36,546 nucleotides of DNA from CAZMGG01 sp964565715 (GTDB taxonomy: Bacteria > Planctomycetota > UBA1135 > UBA2386), in assembly GCA_964565715.1 (NCBI GenBank), contig CAZMGG010000049.1, forward strand, positions 1-36,546. Reading direction: 5' to 3'. The notes under the pieces are model-generated. The model did not search any database. It had not been told where the DNA came from and worked only from the letters and a program-made list of their open reading frames with translations. Positions 16,829 to 24,919 of the stretch are shown here, piece by piece (the stretch's first letter is position 1; every line of letters starts with the position of its first letter). Both the position numbers and the translations under genes were made by a program.

Positions 16829-19582
16829 TCAGCGCGCGGAGCCGACCCGGAAGTACACCACGTCGTCGTCGAGCCGGATGTCCCACAGCCGCACGCCCTG
16901 CACGGTCAGCTCGGTCCGGTCCGGCTGCGGCCACGCCGCCGCCTCGGGCCGCGCCAGCGTGCCGCGGGCCGGCGCCGGCAGGCCGTGCGCCGCCAGCAGC
17001 CGCACCATCGCCTGCGGCGCCTGCGGCTTGCTGTCCGGGCCCACGTGCAGCACCAGCAGCCCTGGTCCCGGCAGATCGCTGTGGAAGCCCTCGCGCCGCC
17101 GGTTCTCCAGCAGCAGGTACTCGCTCCCGTCGGGCCGCAGCAGGATCCGGTAGCACTCGCCGGGACCGTGCTGGATCGGCCGCAGCGCCAGGTCCTGCGC
17201 CACCGCCGGATCGATCACCACCGGCTTCACCCAGCCGATCACCATCCGACACCACGCGCACATGTGGAACGGCCGATGCCGGCCCGACGGCGGCGCGCCG
17301 TGGGTGCCGCGGCACATCAGGCAGTACTGCCCCAGCGGCTCCGGCGCGCTGCCGAGCCCGTACTTGTCGTTCACCCCGAACGTGTGGCCGAGTTCATGGC
17401 ACGGCACGCCGATCGGCAGGAACTCGCCCTGGTGCAGCTCGCCGGTCTTGAACGCGGCCACGCCGGGCAACTGCTTCAGGCTCAGCCGCATCGGCCAAAG
17501 CGCGCTGGTGCGCGCCACCGCGTTGCCGGCCCACACGAACGCCACGCCATCGAAGCCCTGCAGCGCGTCCGGGCCGCGCGCCGCGGTCACCAGCTCCAGC
17601 AGCCGGTCGCTGACGATCGCACTGCCGAAGCTGGCGTCGCGATAGTCGGCATGGTTGCCGGGCAGCGTGTACCAACCGAACACCTCGCCGGTGACCTCCA
17701 TCTGGCCGTAGGACATCTCCCGATAGAAGTCGGCGACGCTGCCGTAGACCTTCTGGCCGGTGGGCGACGTGCCGGTGTAGGTGCCCACGCCGAACATCGC
17801 CTCGGCGAACGCCGCCGGCGGGTGGCTGCCGCGCAGATCGTGCCACTCGCCGAGCAGGACGGCGACGCGCATCTGCGGCTTGCGGGCCGGGACCTGGAAC
17901 GCCGGCCCGCGCTCGGCGGCCGCCACGCCGGCCCTATGGAACTCATTGTCGGCGCGCCTGGCGGTGTCCGGCGTCGCGAAGCCGGCCAGCACCGTGTAGT
18001 CCCGTCGCTCGGGCACCGTCGGGCTGCGCGGCCGCGTCACCGGCACGCGCACCGTGCCGCCGCGCGGGTGGCGCACCAGCAGGGTCGCGGTTTCGGCCGG
18101 ACCGTCCAGGCGAACCGCGAACGGCACCGACTGCGCCGGCTGCAGCGTGCCGAACTCGGCCTCGCCGACCAGGGTGGCGCCCTCGGCCAGCAGCCGCACC
18201 GGCTCGGCGCGGCCGAGCTTCACCGCCATCGCCGAGTCGGTCGGCATGCCGCCGGTGTTGACGACCAGCCCCGACACCTTCATGCCGTCTTCGGTGGGCA
18301 GCACGCGCAGGTCCTTGGCCTCGAGGCGCGGCAGATGGCCGAGTTCGCCGCGCAGCCAGTCCCAGTTGCGCCCCACCTGCCACGACAGGTCCTTGGGATG
18401 CAGCTGCCGCTTCGGGATCTTGGCGATCTCGCCGCCGATCAGCACCGGACCGAGCTGCGGGTGCTGGAACGGCCGCAACGGCAGGAACACCGCGTCGCCC
18501 CAGCTGGCCCGCAGGTAGGCCTCCTCGCTCTCGCCGCGGTGCGACTCCAGTTCGACCAGCAGCGCCGGCACCCCCAGTTCGCCGTAGGCCCAGGCGATCG
18601 CCAGACCGGCGCCGGCGTGGTCCAGCGGCGCCGGCTTGTAGTCGAGCGCCGCCTGGGCCCGGGTGGTGACCGAGCTGTAGAAGGCCCGGTCGGCGTCCGG
18701 CGCGTCCTTCGGCAGCCAGTGGAACACGCACTTCGCGTCGTTGTGGTAGTCGACGAACAGCGCGATCTCCGGGTGCGCGCGCACGAACCCGGCGATCGCC
18801 GCCGTCTCCGGTTCCGACAGCGGCGCCTTGCCGGTGGCGCCCTCGAAGGTCTTGCGCGGCGAATGCCCCACCGGCCAGTTGCGGTTGAGATCGATGCCGC
18901 CGGCCGGATCCTCGCCGAAGCTGCCGTCGCCGTCGTCGTCGATGCCCTCGCGCCCCACCATGCGGTACTGCGGGTCCCCCTTCCGGCGCACCATCCGGCC
19001 GTCCTGCAGCGCGTAGGGACCCTCCGGATCCGGCGCGTACATCAGGCCGATCTCGCCGTCGCCGTCCAGGTCCTCGCTGCCGTCCTCGTCGGTACGGCCG
19101 TCGCCATCGCTGTCGAACGGCGTGAAGTTGAAGCGCGGCCGCCAGTGGCTGTGCGGCGTCGCGTGGTAGTGGTGCACGCCGTCGGGGTTGGCCATCGGCA
19201 TCAGGAACAGCGTGTTGCGTTCCATCAGCCGGTCCACCGCGCGCCGCCGGCCGGGGTTCTGCGCGCTCTGCTGTGCAAAGTAGAGCACCGCCATGGCGGC
19301 GCTGACCTCGTTGCCGTGCTGCGCGCCCATCACGAAGGCCGCCGGCCGTGGGTCGGCGCCGCGCTCGCCCAGCTCCAGCACCAGCAGCGCGCGCCCCTGC
19401 ACCGACCGGCCGATCTCGTGCAGCCGCACCCGCTGCGGATGCTCGGCCGCCAACTGGCGGATCGCCGCCTCCAGCTCTGGCCCGGTGAGGTAGCGGTCGA
19501 AGGTCCAGGGATCCTGGGCCACCAGCGCCGGCAGCAACGCGGTGGCCAGCAGCAGGAGAAACGGCCGCGGCGGAATCACCAT
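16829..19582 (-). CDS. Secreted M14 carboxypeptidase fused to M6-like metalloprotease
   Basis: This protein of about 917 residues has a cleavable signal peptide (to about residue 22, ending ALVAQ). Domain 1 is an M14 zinc carboxypeptidase: HGNE (His89, Glu92), LNRNW (Arg234) and His280 in DYHND, with a likely catalytic Glu344 in LLVELES. An acidic DxDGDG-rich insertion at 157-179 looks calcium-binding. A linker of about 200 residues with a CARDB/Ig-like feel follows. Domain 2 (about 570-880) resembles M6 immune-inhibitor-A peptidases: VAVLLGEW, SVADFYREMSYGQ and HELGHTFGVND with His729, Glu730, His733 and Asp739. Four cysteines (754, 757, 775, 778) follow. Both active sites look intact. ATG 19582 is preferred for its signal peptide. 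Confidence 0.9.
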   Translation of the reverse strand: MVIPPRPFLLLLATALLPALVAQDPWTFDRYLTGPELEAAIRQLAAEHPQRVRLHEIGRSVQGRALLVLELGERGADPRPAAFVMGAQHGNEVSAAMAVLYFAQQSAQNPGRRRAVDRLMERNTLFLMPMANPDGVHHYHATPHSHWRPRFNFTPFDSDGDGRTDEDGSEDLDGDGEIGLMYAPDPEGPYALQDGRMVRRKGDPQYRMVGREGIDDDGDGSFGEDPAGGIDLNRNWPVGHSPRKTFEGATGKAPLSEPETAAIAGFVRAHPEIALFVDYHNDAKCVFHWLPKDAPDADRAFYSSVTTRAQAALDYKPAPLDHAGAGLAIAWAYGELGVPALLVELESHRGESEEAYLRASWGDAVFLPLRPFQHPQLGPVLIGGEIAKIPKRQLHPKDLSWQVGRNWDWLRGELGHLPRLEAKDLRVLPTEDGMKVSGLVVNTGGMPTDSAMAVKLGRAEPVRLLAEGATLVGEAEFGTLQPAQSVPFAVRLDGPAETATLLVRHPRGGTVRVPVTRPRSPTVPERRDYTVLAGFATPDTARRADNEFHRAGVAAAERGPAFQVPARKPQMRVAVLLGEWHDLRGSHPPAAFAEAMFGVGTYTGTSPTGQKVYGSVADFYREMSYGQMEVTGEVFGWYTLPGNHADYRDASFGSAIVSDRLLELVTAARGPDALQGFDGVAFVWAGNAVARTSALWPMRLSLKQLPGVAAFKTGELHQGEFLPIGVPCHELGHTFGVNDKYGLGSAPEPLGQYCLMCRGTHGAPPSGRHRPFHMCAWCRMVIGWVKPVVIDPAVAQDLALRPIQHGPGECYRILLRPDGSEYLLLENRRREGFHSDLPGPGLLVLHVGPDSKPQAPQAMVRLLAAHGLPAPARGTLARPEAAAWPQPDRTELTVQGVRLWDIRLDDDVVYFRVGSAR

Positions 19583-19648
19583 GCCGCGCAGGATAGCCGC
19601 GCTCCCGCCCCTGCTGCATTCCGTCCCCGCCCCCGCCATCATGGGGGG

Positions 19649-19957
19649 ATGCACCAAGACCCCCACCGCCCGGCCGCCAACCTGGTCGAACGCAACCCCG
19701 ACGGCAGCCTGACCAAGGAGACCCTGCAGCGGGCGATGAAGGCCTTCAAGAAGCGCCTGAAGCTGGCCCGCCTGGACGACGAGTCCCGGCTCGGCCGCGA
19801 CCCGCTGAGCAAGGGCGGCCGTTCGGGCATCTGCGCCGTGCAGCCCCCCGAGCAGTATCCCGCCGAGGTGTGGGAGGCCCTGGTGCAGAAGGGCCGCCTG
19901 CGCAGCCTCGGCCAGGGCCTCTACGAGGCGGTCGAGGTCGGCGGCCCCGACCAGTAG
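19649..19957 (+). CDS. Small conserved hypothetical protein
   Basis: This 102-residue, charge-rich, soluble protein has no signal or membrane segment. It begins with NLVERNPDGSLTKETLQRAMKAFKKRLKL and continues with an LSKGGRSGICAVQPPEQYP segment and a VWEALVQKGRL helix. I recall similar short proteins in planctomycete genomes but know no function. The start ATG 19649 has a run of six Gs directly in front, which is not a standard Shine-Dalgarno. The open frame extends far upstream only because it lies opposite the M14/M6 gene. It precedes the glycosyltransferase-like gene by about 50 bases and may share its transcript. Confidence 0.72.
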   Translation: MHQDPHRPAANLVERNPDGSLTKETLQRAMKAFKKRLKLARLDDESRLGRDPLSKGGRSGICAVQPPEQYPAEVWEALVQKGRLRSLGQGLYEAVEVGGPDQ

Positions 19958-20010
19958 GCCGGCTCAAGGCGGCGGCGCCGACCGGCCGATGGCAAGGGCG
20001 GCCGGATGCC

Positions 20011-20697
20011 ATGACCCGCTGGGCGATCACCTACTTCGGCCAGCCTCGCTCCTGCGCGGCGACGCTGGCGCAAAACCGGGACAAGCTGCCCCGGGGGGCC
20101 GACGTGTTCTTCCACCTGTGGCGGCCGGCGCCGGCCCGCGACCCGGTGCTGGCCAGCGGCAGCCGCTTCGCCCTCGAGCCGCCGCCGGCCCTCGACGAAC
20201 AGGAACTCGTCGCGCTCTACCGCCCACGCGAACACGTCCTGGAGCCGCAGCAGGCGTTCGCACCCGCCGACCACCCGCATCTGGTGCAGGCGCTCGACAG
20301 CATCCCGCCGAGCCGGGTGATGAGCATGCTCTACAGCCTGCAGCAGAGCGTGGCGCTGGCGGCGCGCGGCGACTACGACGCGGTGCTGGCGCTGCGCACC
20401 GACGTGGTGCTGGGCAGGCCCTGGCCCGCCGACGCGGTGCCGCACGGCCGCGAGATCCTGCTGCCCACCGACCAGGGCACCGTCGAGCCGCGGAGCTGGT
20501 GCGCCCAGAACCCGGCGCACCTCGACTTCCTCGCCGCCGGCACGCCGCGCAGCCTGGTGCTCTACGCCTCGTGCTTCGCCCGGCTCGACCAGCTCCCCGG
20601 CCACTGGGTGCCGGAGTTCCTGCTCGGCGACAACCTGGCGAGCCTGCGCCTGCCGGTGCGTCGCATCGACCTCGGCACCCTGGAGATCCGCCGATGA
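20011..20697 (+). CDS. Polysaccharide-type glycosyltransferase-like protein
   Basis: The protein has 228 residues. The N-terminal ITYFGQPRSC and VFFHLWRP (31-38), the central SMLYSLQQSV and the LALRTDVVL segment (127-134) resemble capsule and lipopolysaccharide proteins that start with SGQPR and contain an RTDxxL strand, probably GT-A-like. The DV of RTDVVL could be a nucleotide-sugar metal site, but a full DxD is not present. Its stop overlaps the start of the cytidylyltransferase gene (ATGA, 20694-20697), pointing to a joint role in a surface glycan or its alditol-phosphate decoration. Family membership is from memory; the activity is inferred. Confidence 0.6.
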   Translation: MTRWAITYFGQPRSCAATLAQNRDKLPRGADVFFHLWRPAPARDPVLASGSRFALEPPPALDEQELVALYRPREHVLEPQQAFAPADHPHLVQALDSIPPSRVMSMLYSLQQSVALAARGDYDAVLALRTDVVLGRPWPADAVPHGREILLPTDQGTVEPRSWCAQNPAHLDFLAAGTPRSLVLYASCFARLDQLPGHWVPEFLLGDNLASLRLPVRRIDLGTLEIRR

Positions 20698-21248
20698 ACG
20701 ACCCCTGGCCCCTGCCCCGCGCGCCCCGCACCGCCGACCACGGCTGGTGCGTCTACACCGGCGGCACCTTCGACATCCTGCACAAGGGCCACATCAACCT
20801 GCTGGCCCAGTGCCGCAAGATCGCCGGTCCCCGCGGCCGCGTGGTCGTGGCGTTGAATCGCGACGAGTTCCTCGAGCGCTACAAGGGCCGCCCGCCGATG
20901 CTCGACTACGAGAACCGGCGGATCCTGCTGGAGGCCTGCCGCCACGTCGACGAGGTCGTGCCCAACGCCTCCGACGAGGACAGCAAGCCCACCATCGAAC
21001 GGGTGCGCCCGGACTTCGTGGTGATCGGCAGCGACTGGGCGCAGCGCGACTACTACGCGCAGATGCAGTTCACCCAGGCGTGGCTCGACCAGCGCGGCAT
21101 CACGCTCGTCTACGTGCCCTACACCGAGGGCATCAGTTCGACCCAGGTGCGGCGGGCCTGCGCCCAGGCCCTGGTGCCGGCGGCGGCGCGGCCCGAGGCC
21201 TGTCCCGTTCCGGTAACGGGCGCGCCGGTCCGCGGCCCGGCCGGCTAG
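20694..21248 (+). CDS. Cytidylyltransferase-family nucleotidyltransferase (TagD/RfaE-C-like)
   Basis: This 184-residue protein has the HxGH nucleotidyltransferase signature TGGTFDILHKGH at 22-33 and the second motif ISSTQVRR at 147-154 (the ISSTxxR type). Such enzymes activate glycerol-3-phosphate, ribitol-5-phosphate or heptose-1-phosphate with CTP or ATP. The exact substrate cannot be settled from the sequence. The ASDEDSKPTIERVRPDFVVIGSDW stretch resembles the glycerol-phosphate/ADP-heptose branch. The coupled upstream glycosyltransferase-like gene suggests cell-surface glycan assembly. A proline/alanine-rich tail of about 25 residues lies past the catalytic domain and may be disordered. 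Confidence 0.85.
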   Translation: MNDPWPLPRAPRTADHGWCVYTGGTFDILHKGHINLLAQCRKIAGPRGRVVVALNRDEFLERYKGRPPMLDYENRRILLEACRHVDEVVPNASDEDSKPTIERVRPDFVVIGSDWAQRDYYAQMQFTQAWLDQRGITLVYVPYTEGISSTQVRRACAQALVPAAARPEACPVPVTGAPVRGPAG

Positions 21249-21258
21249 CCTCTGCCGG

Positions 21259-22602
21259 ATGCGCCTCACCGCCGCGGGCCTCGCGCTCGCCTCCCTGCTC
21301 CCGTTCGCGACCGCCCAGGAGACGCCGCCCGCGCCGGCTGCCCTGAAGGGCCAGGAGCTCCGCGCCGCGCTGAAGGACGGCGCCGCCGACTTCTGGATCT
21401 ACGACGACCTGCCGGCGGCGGTCACCCAGGCCAAGGCCAGCGGCCGGCCGCTGCTGGTGTCGTTCCGCTGCGTCCCTTGAGTCTCCTGCAAGGCTTTGGA
21501 CGACCAGGTGGCCGTCCCCAACGATGCGGAGCTGAAGGAACTGCTGCAGCACTTCGTCTGCGTGCGGATCGTGCAGATGTGGGGCGTCGATCTCGCCCGC
21601 TACCAGTTCGATGGCGCGCTGACCTGGGCGGTGTTCCTGCAGCACGCCGACGGCACCATCTACGCCCGCTACGGCACGCGCTCGGCGCTGCAGCAGGGTT
21701 CCGACCGCGACATCTCGCTCAGTGGCTTCAAGCACTGCCTGCGGGGCGCGCTCTCCCTGCATGAACGCTTCACCGCCGCCCCCGACGCGGTGCGACCGGA
21801 GATCGCCGGCAAGCAGCCGACCCGCACGCCGCCCTGGCCGACGCCCGAGCAGATCCCGGCCCTCGCCAGCAACCCGGTGATGGGCCGGCCCTTCGGCGGC
21901 TTCGCCGTGGAACCGAACCTGCGCAACCACGGCGTCGGCTGCATCCACTGCCACATGGTGCCGGACCACCAGCTGCTGTCGCAGCGGACCCAGGGCCTGC
22001 CCCTCGACAAACGGCAGATCTGGCCGTTCCCCATGCCCGGCGCCATCGGCCTGCAGCTCGACCCCGAACAGCGCGCCACCATCCGCCGGGTGCAGCCCGA
22101 GTCGGTCGCCGCCGCGGCCGGCCTGCGCCCAGGTGACCAGATCCTGCGCTTCGGCGGCCAGACGATCCTGTCGACCGCCGACGTGCAGTGGGTCCTGCAC
22201 GAGGCGCCCGCCCCCACCGCGATCCCGATCGCCGTGCGACGCGGCGACGAGGAGATCCAGGCCACCCTGCAGCTCGCCGCCGACTGGCGCCGCCGGCTGG
22301 GCGACTGGCGCTTCGTCAATCTGGGCATCTGCATGCGGATCGCCGGCTTCAACGGCCGCCCCACCGGCGGCGGCGGCGAGGCGCTGGCCATCCAGGTGCA
22401 GCGCGTGCACCAGAAGCGCCTCGCCGACGTCGACCTGAAGGCCCGCGACGTCATCGTCGCCATCGACGGCCGGCGCGAGCCGATGAACCTGGGCCAGCTC
22501 ACCGAGCTGCTGCTCCGCAAGAAGCCCGGCAGCGAGATCGAGGTGACGCGCCGCCGACCCGGCGTCGACGGCGAGGTGACGCTGCGCTGGAAGGTCGATT
22601 AG
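21259..22602 (+). CDS. Trx/PDZ-domain selenoprotein, UGA-encoded Sec74
   Basis: The frame runs from ATG 21259 to TAG 22602 and is interrupted only by TGA at 21478-21480. Read as selenocysteine it gives 447 residues with Sec74 in a C-V-P-U-V-S-C context (Cys71, Sec74, Cys77), exactly where a thioredoxin-fold CxxC motif belongs. A signal peptide (ending ATAQ) exports the protein. After the thioredoxin-like domain (about 40-190) there is a CIHCH motif (228-232). Two PDZ-like segments follow, about 265-345 (ESVAAAAGLRPGDQILRFGG) and 375-447 (DLKARDVIVAIDG). I recall a planctomycete Trx/PDZ (seleno)protein family with this architecture. A standard gene finder would split it. A nonsense mutation is the alternative but less likely at this exact residue. 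Confidence 0.85.
21483..21513 (+). promoter_or_regulatory. Candidate bacterial SECIS stem-loop after UGA
   Basis: By eye, 21492-21499 pairs with 21504-21513 (eight pairs, two single-base bulges, loop ACGA at 21500-21503), with the loop about 19 bases past the UGA. A competing fold pairs 21483-21488 with 21505-21511. Either lies where a bacterial SECIS should be. No folding energy was computed, so this is only a candidate. Confidence 0.4.
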
Positions 22603-23618
22603 CCGGCCTGGAGCTGCCGCAGCCGCGCGGTGGCGGCGGCGGCGGTGCCGGTCACGCCGACGATCCGGCCCTCGCCATCCAGCACGAAGTAGAGCGGCGA
22701 ACGGTTGATGCCGAACGGCATCCGGCCCGGCAGCGCCAGCTGCGGCCAGTCGACGCCCGCCTTGCGCGCCACCGGCAGCCGCTCGTCGAAGTTCCCGTGC
22801 AGGAGCCCGACCACCGCCACGCCCCCGCCGCCGGCCCGCAGCTCCCGCAGCGTCGCCAGCTCCGGGTCCTGCTCGCCGTTCCGCAGCCAGCCGCCCCACA
22901 CCTGCACCACCGTGAACGGCGCCTCGCCGCGGGCCGCGGCCAGGGGTGCCCGCACGTCCTCGGGCAGCATGGCCTCGAAGGGCTCGCCGACCTTCGCCAG
23001 CACCGCCAGCCATCGCTTCGCCGGCCGGCCGACGTAGCCCGAGTCCGGCCACTTCTCGGCGGCGATCGTCAGCAGCGGCCGCATCACCGCCGGATCGCCG
23101 GCGTGCCGTTGCACGAAGTCCATCACCCGGATGCCGGTCAGCTCGCTGCGCAGGTCCGCCTGCAGCAGCTCGCGCAGGGCGGCGAAGCGCTCGCTGTTGT
23201 CGGCCTTGCCCGAACACATCAGCGCGTGGGTCAGCGCGTGCCGCGCCGCCAACGCCACGTCGGGGCGCAGCCCTTCGGTCGCCAGCATGCCGCGCGTCTC
23301 GGCCACCACCGCGTCGCATTCTCCGAGCGCGTTGGTGAGCCCGGCCCAGCGGGTGCCCAGCACCTCGGGCACCCGGGCATGGTCCGGATGACCCCGATAC
23401 AGCTCCCACGCCAGGTCCGCCTGCCGCCGGCAGCCGTCGGCGATCGCCGCCTGGAAGCGGGCGACGCTCTCCGGATCGGCCCCGCCGCTGTGGCTCGGCA
23501 TCGCCACCCGCCCGTAGTCGCGCAGGATCTCGGCGGCGGGTCGCGGCTGCGGCCTGGGTTCCTGGGCCAGCACGGGAACGACCACGAGCACCGACAAAAG
23601 GACGCGCATCCGCGCCAT
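22599..23618 (-). CDS. Secreted thioredoxin-fold protein lacking redox cysteines
   Basis: The protein has 339 residues with a signal peptide (VLLSVLVVVPVLAQ). Residues about 30-230 are helical and repeat-like. The C-terminal part looks like a TlpA/AhpC-type thioredoxin fold (PFTVVQVWGGWLRNGEQDPELATL, then VAVVGLLHGNF, INRSPLYFVLDGEGRIVG). The CxxC position holds a tryptophan/glycine segment with no cysteine, so it cannot be a thiol oxidoreductase of the normal kind. Its stop overlaps the stop of the Trx/PDZ selenoprotein (22599-22602, convergent), placing two thioredoxin-fold exported proteins tail to tail. An alternative ATG three codons downstream (23609) is possible. Function unknown. Confidence 0.7.
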   Translation of the reverse strand: MARMRVLLSVLVVVPVLAQEPRPQPRPAAEILRDYGRVAMPSHSGGADPESVARFQAAIADGCRRQADLAWELYRGHPDHARVPEVLGTRWAGLTNALGECDAVVAETRGMLATEGLRPDVALAARHALTHALMCSGKADNSERFAALRELLQADLRSELTGIRVMDFVQRHAGDPAVMRPLLTIAAEKWPDSGYVGRPAKRWLAVLAKVGEPFEAMLPEDVRAPLAAARGEAPFTVVQVWGGWLRNGEQDPELATLRELRAGGGGVAVVGLLHGNFDERLPVARKAGVDWPQLALPGRMPFGINRSPLYFVLDGEGRIVGVTGTAAAATARLRQLQAG

Positions 23619-23689
23619 TGCAGCCGTTGCCGCCCGCGCCGCAAGGGGACCATGGAACCGCCCCCGCCGCGCCCTACCATCGCCGGGCC

Positions 23690-24919
23690 GTGAAGCCGCC
23701 GATCCTGCTGACCCGCCCGCCCGACGCTCCCCCCGAGACCCTGGCCGAATACCAGGAGCGCGGCGGCTACGAGGCCCTCGCCGCGGCCCGGCGCGGCAGC
23801 CCCGAGGCGGTGATCACCGCGGTCGAACAGGCCTCGCTCCGCGGCCGCGGCGGCGCCGCCTTCCCCACCGCCCGCAAGTGGCGGCTCGCCGCCGCCGCCC
23901 CGAGCCCCGACAAGCACGTCGTCGCCAACGGCGGCGAGCACGAGCCCGGCAGCAACAAGGACCGCTTCCTCGTCACCCAGCATCCCCACGCCGTGCTGGA
24001 AGGCCTCCTGCTGGCCGGCTTCGCCACCGGCGCCCGCACCGGCTGGCTCTACCTGATCGAGGACATGGCGCCGGCGCGGGCCTGCGCCGAACGCGCCATC
24101 GACGAACTGCGCCGGACCGGCCTGCTCGACGGCTTCGACCTGCGCATCCACCGCGCGCCGACCACCTACGTCGCCGGCGAGGAGACTGCCGCGCTCAACG
24201 CGATCGAGGGCAAGCCGGCCAAGCCGCGGCCGAAGCCGCCCTATCCCGGCGAGCAGGGCCTGTTCGGCCTGCCGACCACCGTCAACAACACCGAGACCCT
24301 GGCCCACGTGCCCTGGATCCTGCGGCACGGCCCGCAGGCGTTTGCCGCCATCGGCACCGCCGAGAGCAAGGGCACCCTGCTGTTCACGCTCGGCGCCGAG
24401 GTCCAGCGCCCCGGCGTGTACGAGCTGCCCTTCGGCGCCACCTACCGCCAGCTCATCGAGCAGTGCGGCCAGGGCACCGTCGGCGGACGCCGGGTCCGCG
24501 CCGTGCTGCCCGCCATGTCCTGCGCCTTCCTGCCGGCCGAGCACCTGGACGTGCCGATCGCCTACGAGACCCTGCGCCCACTCGGCACCTCGCCCGGCTG
24601 CGGCGGCGTGCGCCTCGTCTTCGACGACACCGACGTGGTGGCGCTCACCATCGAGATCGCCCAGTTCTTCATGAGGGAGCAATGCGGCCAGTGCCCGCCC
24701 TGCCGCATGGAGACCAACCAGTTCGTGCACATCCTGCAGGCCGTGCAGCAGGGCAAGGGCCCGGGCTACGCCGACAAGCTGCAGAAGCTGGCGGACTTCG
24801 CCCGCAAGAAGGGCTACTGCTCGCTGATCGAGATGGCGGCCGCGCCGGTCCTCTCCGCGCTCCGCGCCTTCCCCGCCGACTTCGCCGCGGCCGCCGGCCC
24901 TGGCCCCGGCGGCGCCTGA
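23690..24919 (+). CDS. NuoF-like NADH:quinone oxidoreductase 51-kDa flavoprotein, orphan
   Basis: This protein of about 409 residues is read from GTG 23690; no in-frame ATG fits nearer than 23618, and family sequence begins just after the GTG. The NADH/FMN region has GRGGAAFPT (52-60) and NGGEHEPGSNKDR (80-92). The latter corresponds to NADEGEPGTFKDR of complex I NuoF but differs in the acidic core. The 4Fe-4S cluster ligands are Cys332, Cys335 and Cys338 (CGQCPPC), with Cys377 as the fourth. No other nuo genes are adjacent. The stop overlaps the methyltransferase start by one base. It may be an NADH dehydrogenase module for a different acceptor; HoxF/FdhB-like use is possible. Confidence 0.82.
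   Translation: MKPPILLTRPPDAPPETLAEYQERGGYEALAAARRGSPEAVITAVEQASLRGRGGAAFPTARKWRLAAAAPSPDKHVVANGGEHEPGSNKDRFLVTQHPHAVLEGLLLAGFATGARTGWLYLIEDMAPARACAERAIDELRRTGLLDGFDLRIHRAPTTYVAGEETAALNAIEGKPAKPRPKPPYPGEQGLFGLPTTVNNTETLAHVPWILRHGPQAFAAIGTAESKGTLLFTLGAEVQRPGVYELPFGATYRQLIEQCGQGTVGGRRVRAVLPAMSCAFLPAEHLDVPIAYETLRPLGTSPGCGGVRLVFDDTDVVALTIEIAQFFMREQCGQCPPCRMETNQFVHILQAVQQGKGPGYADKLQKLADFARKKGYCSLIEMAAAPVLSALRAFPADFAAAAGPGPGGA

Noticed and set aside
16754..19648. N-terminal extension of the small conserved protein by over 900 codons
   Set aside because: It lies opposite the M14/M6 gene and has shadow-like composition; only the last 102 residues after ATG 19649 look real.
21478..21480. UGA as a disabling nonsense mutation in the Trx/PDZ gene
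   Set aside because: The stop falls precisely at a redox-active cysteine position and the rest of the frame is well preserved, so selenocysteine is favoured, though not proven.
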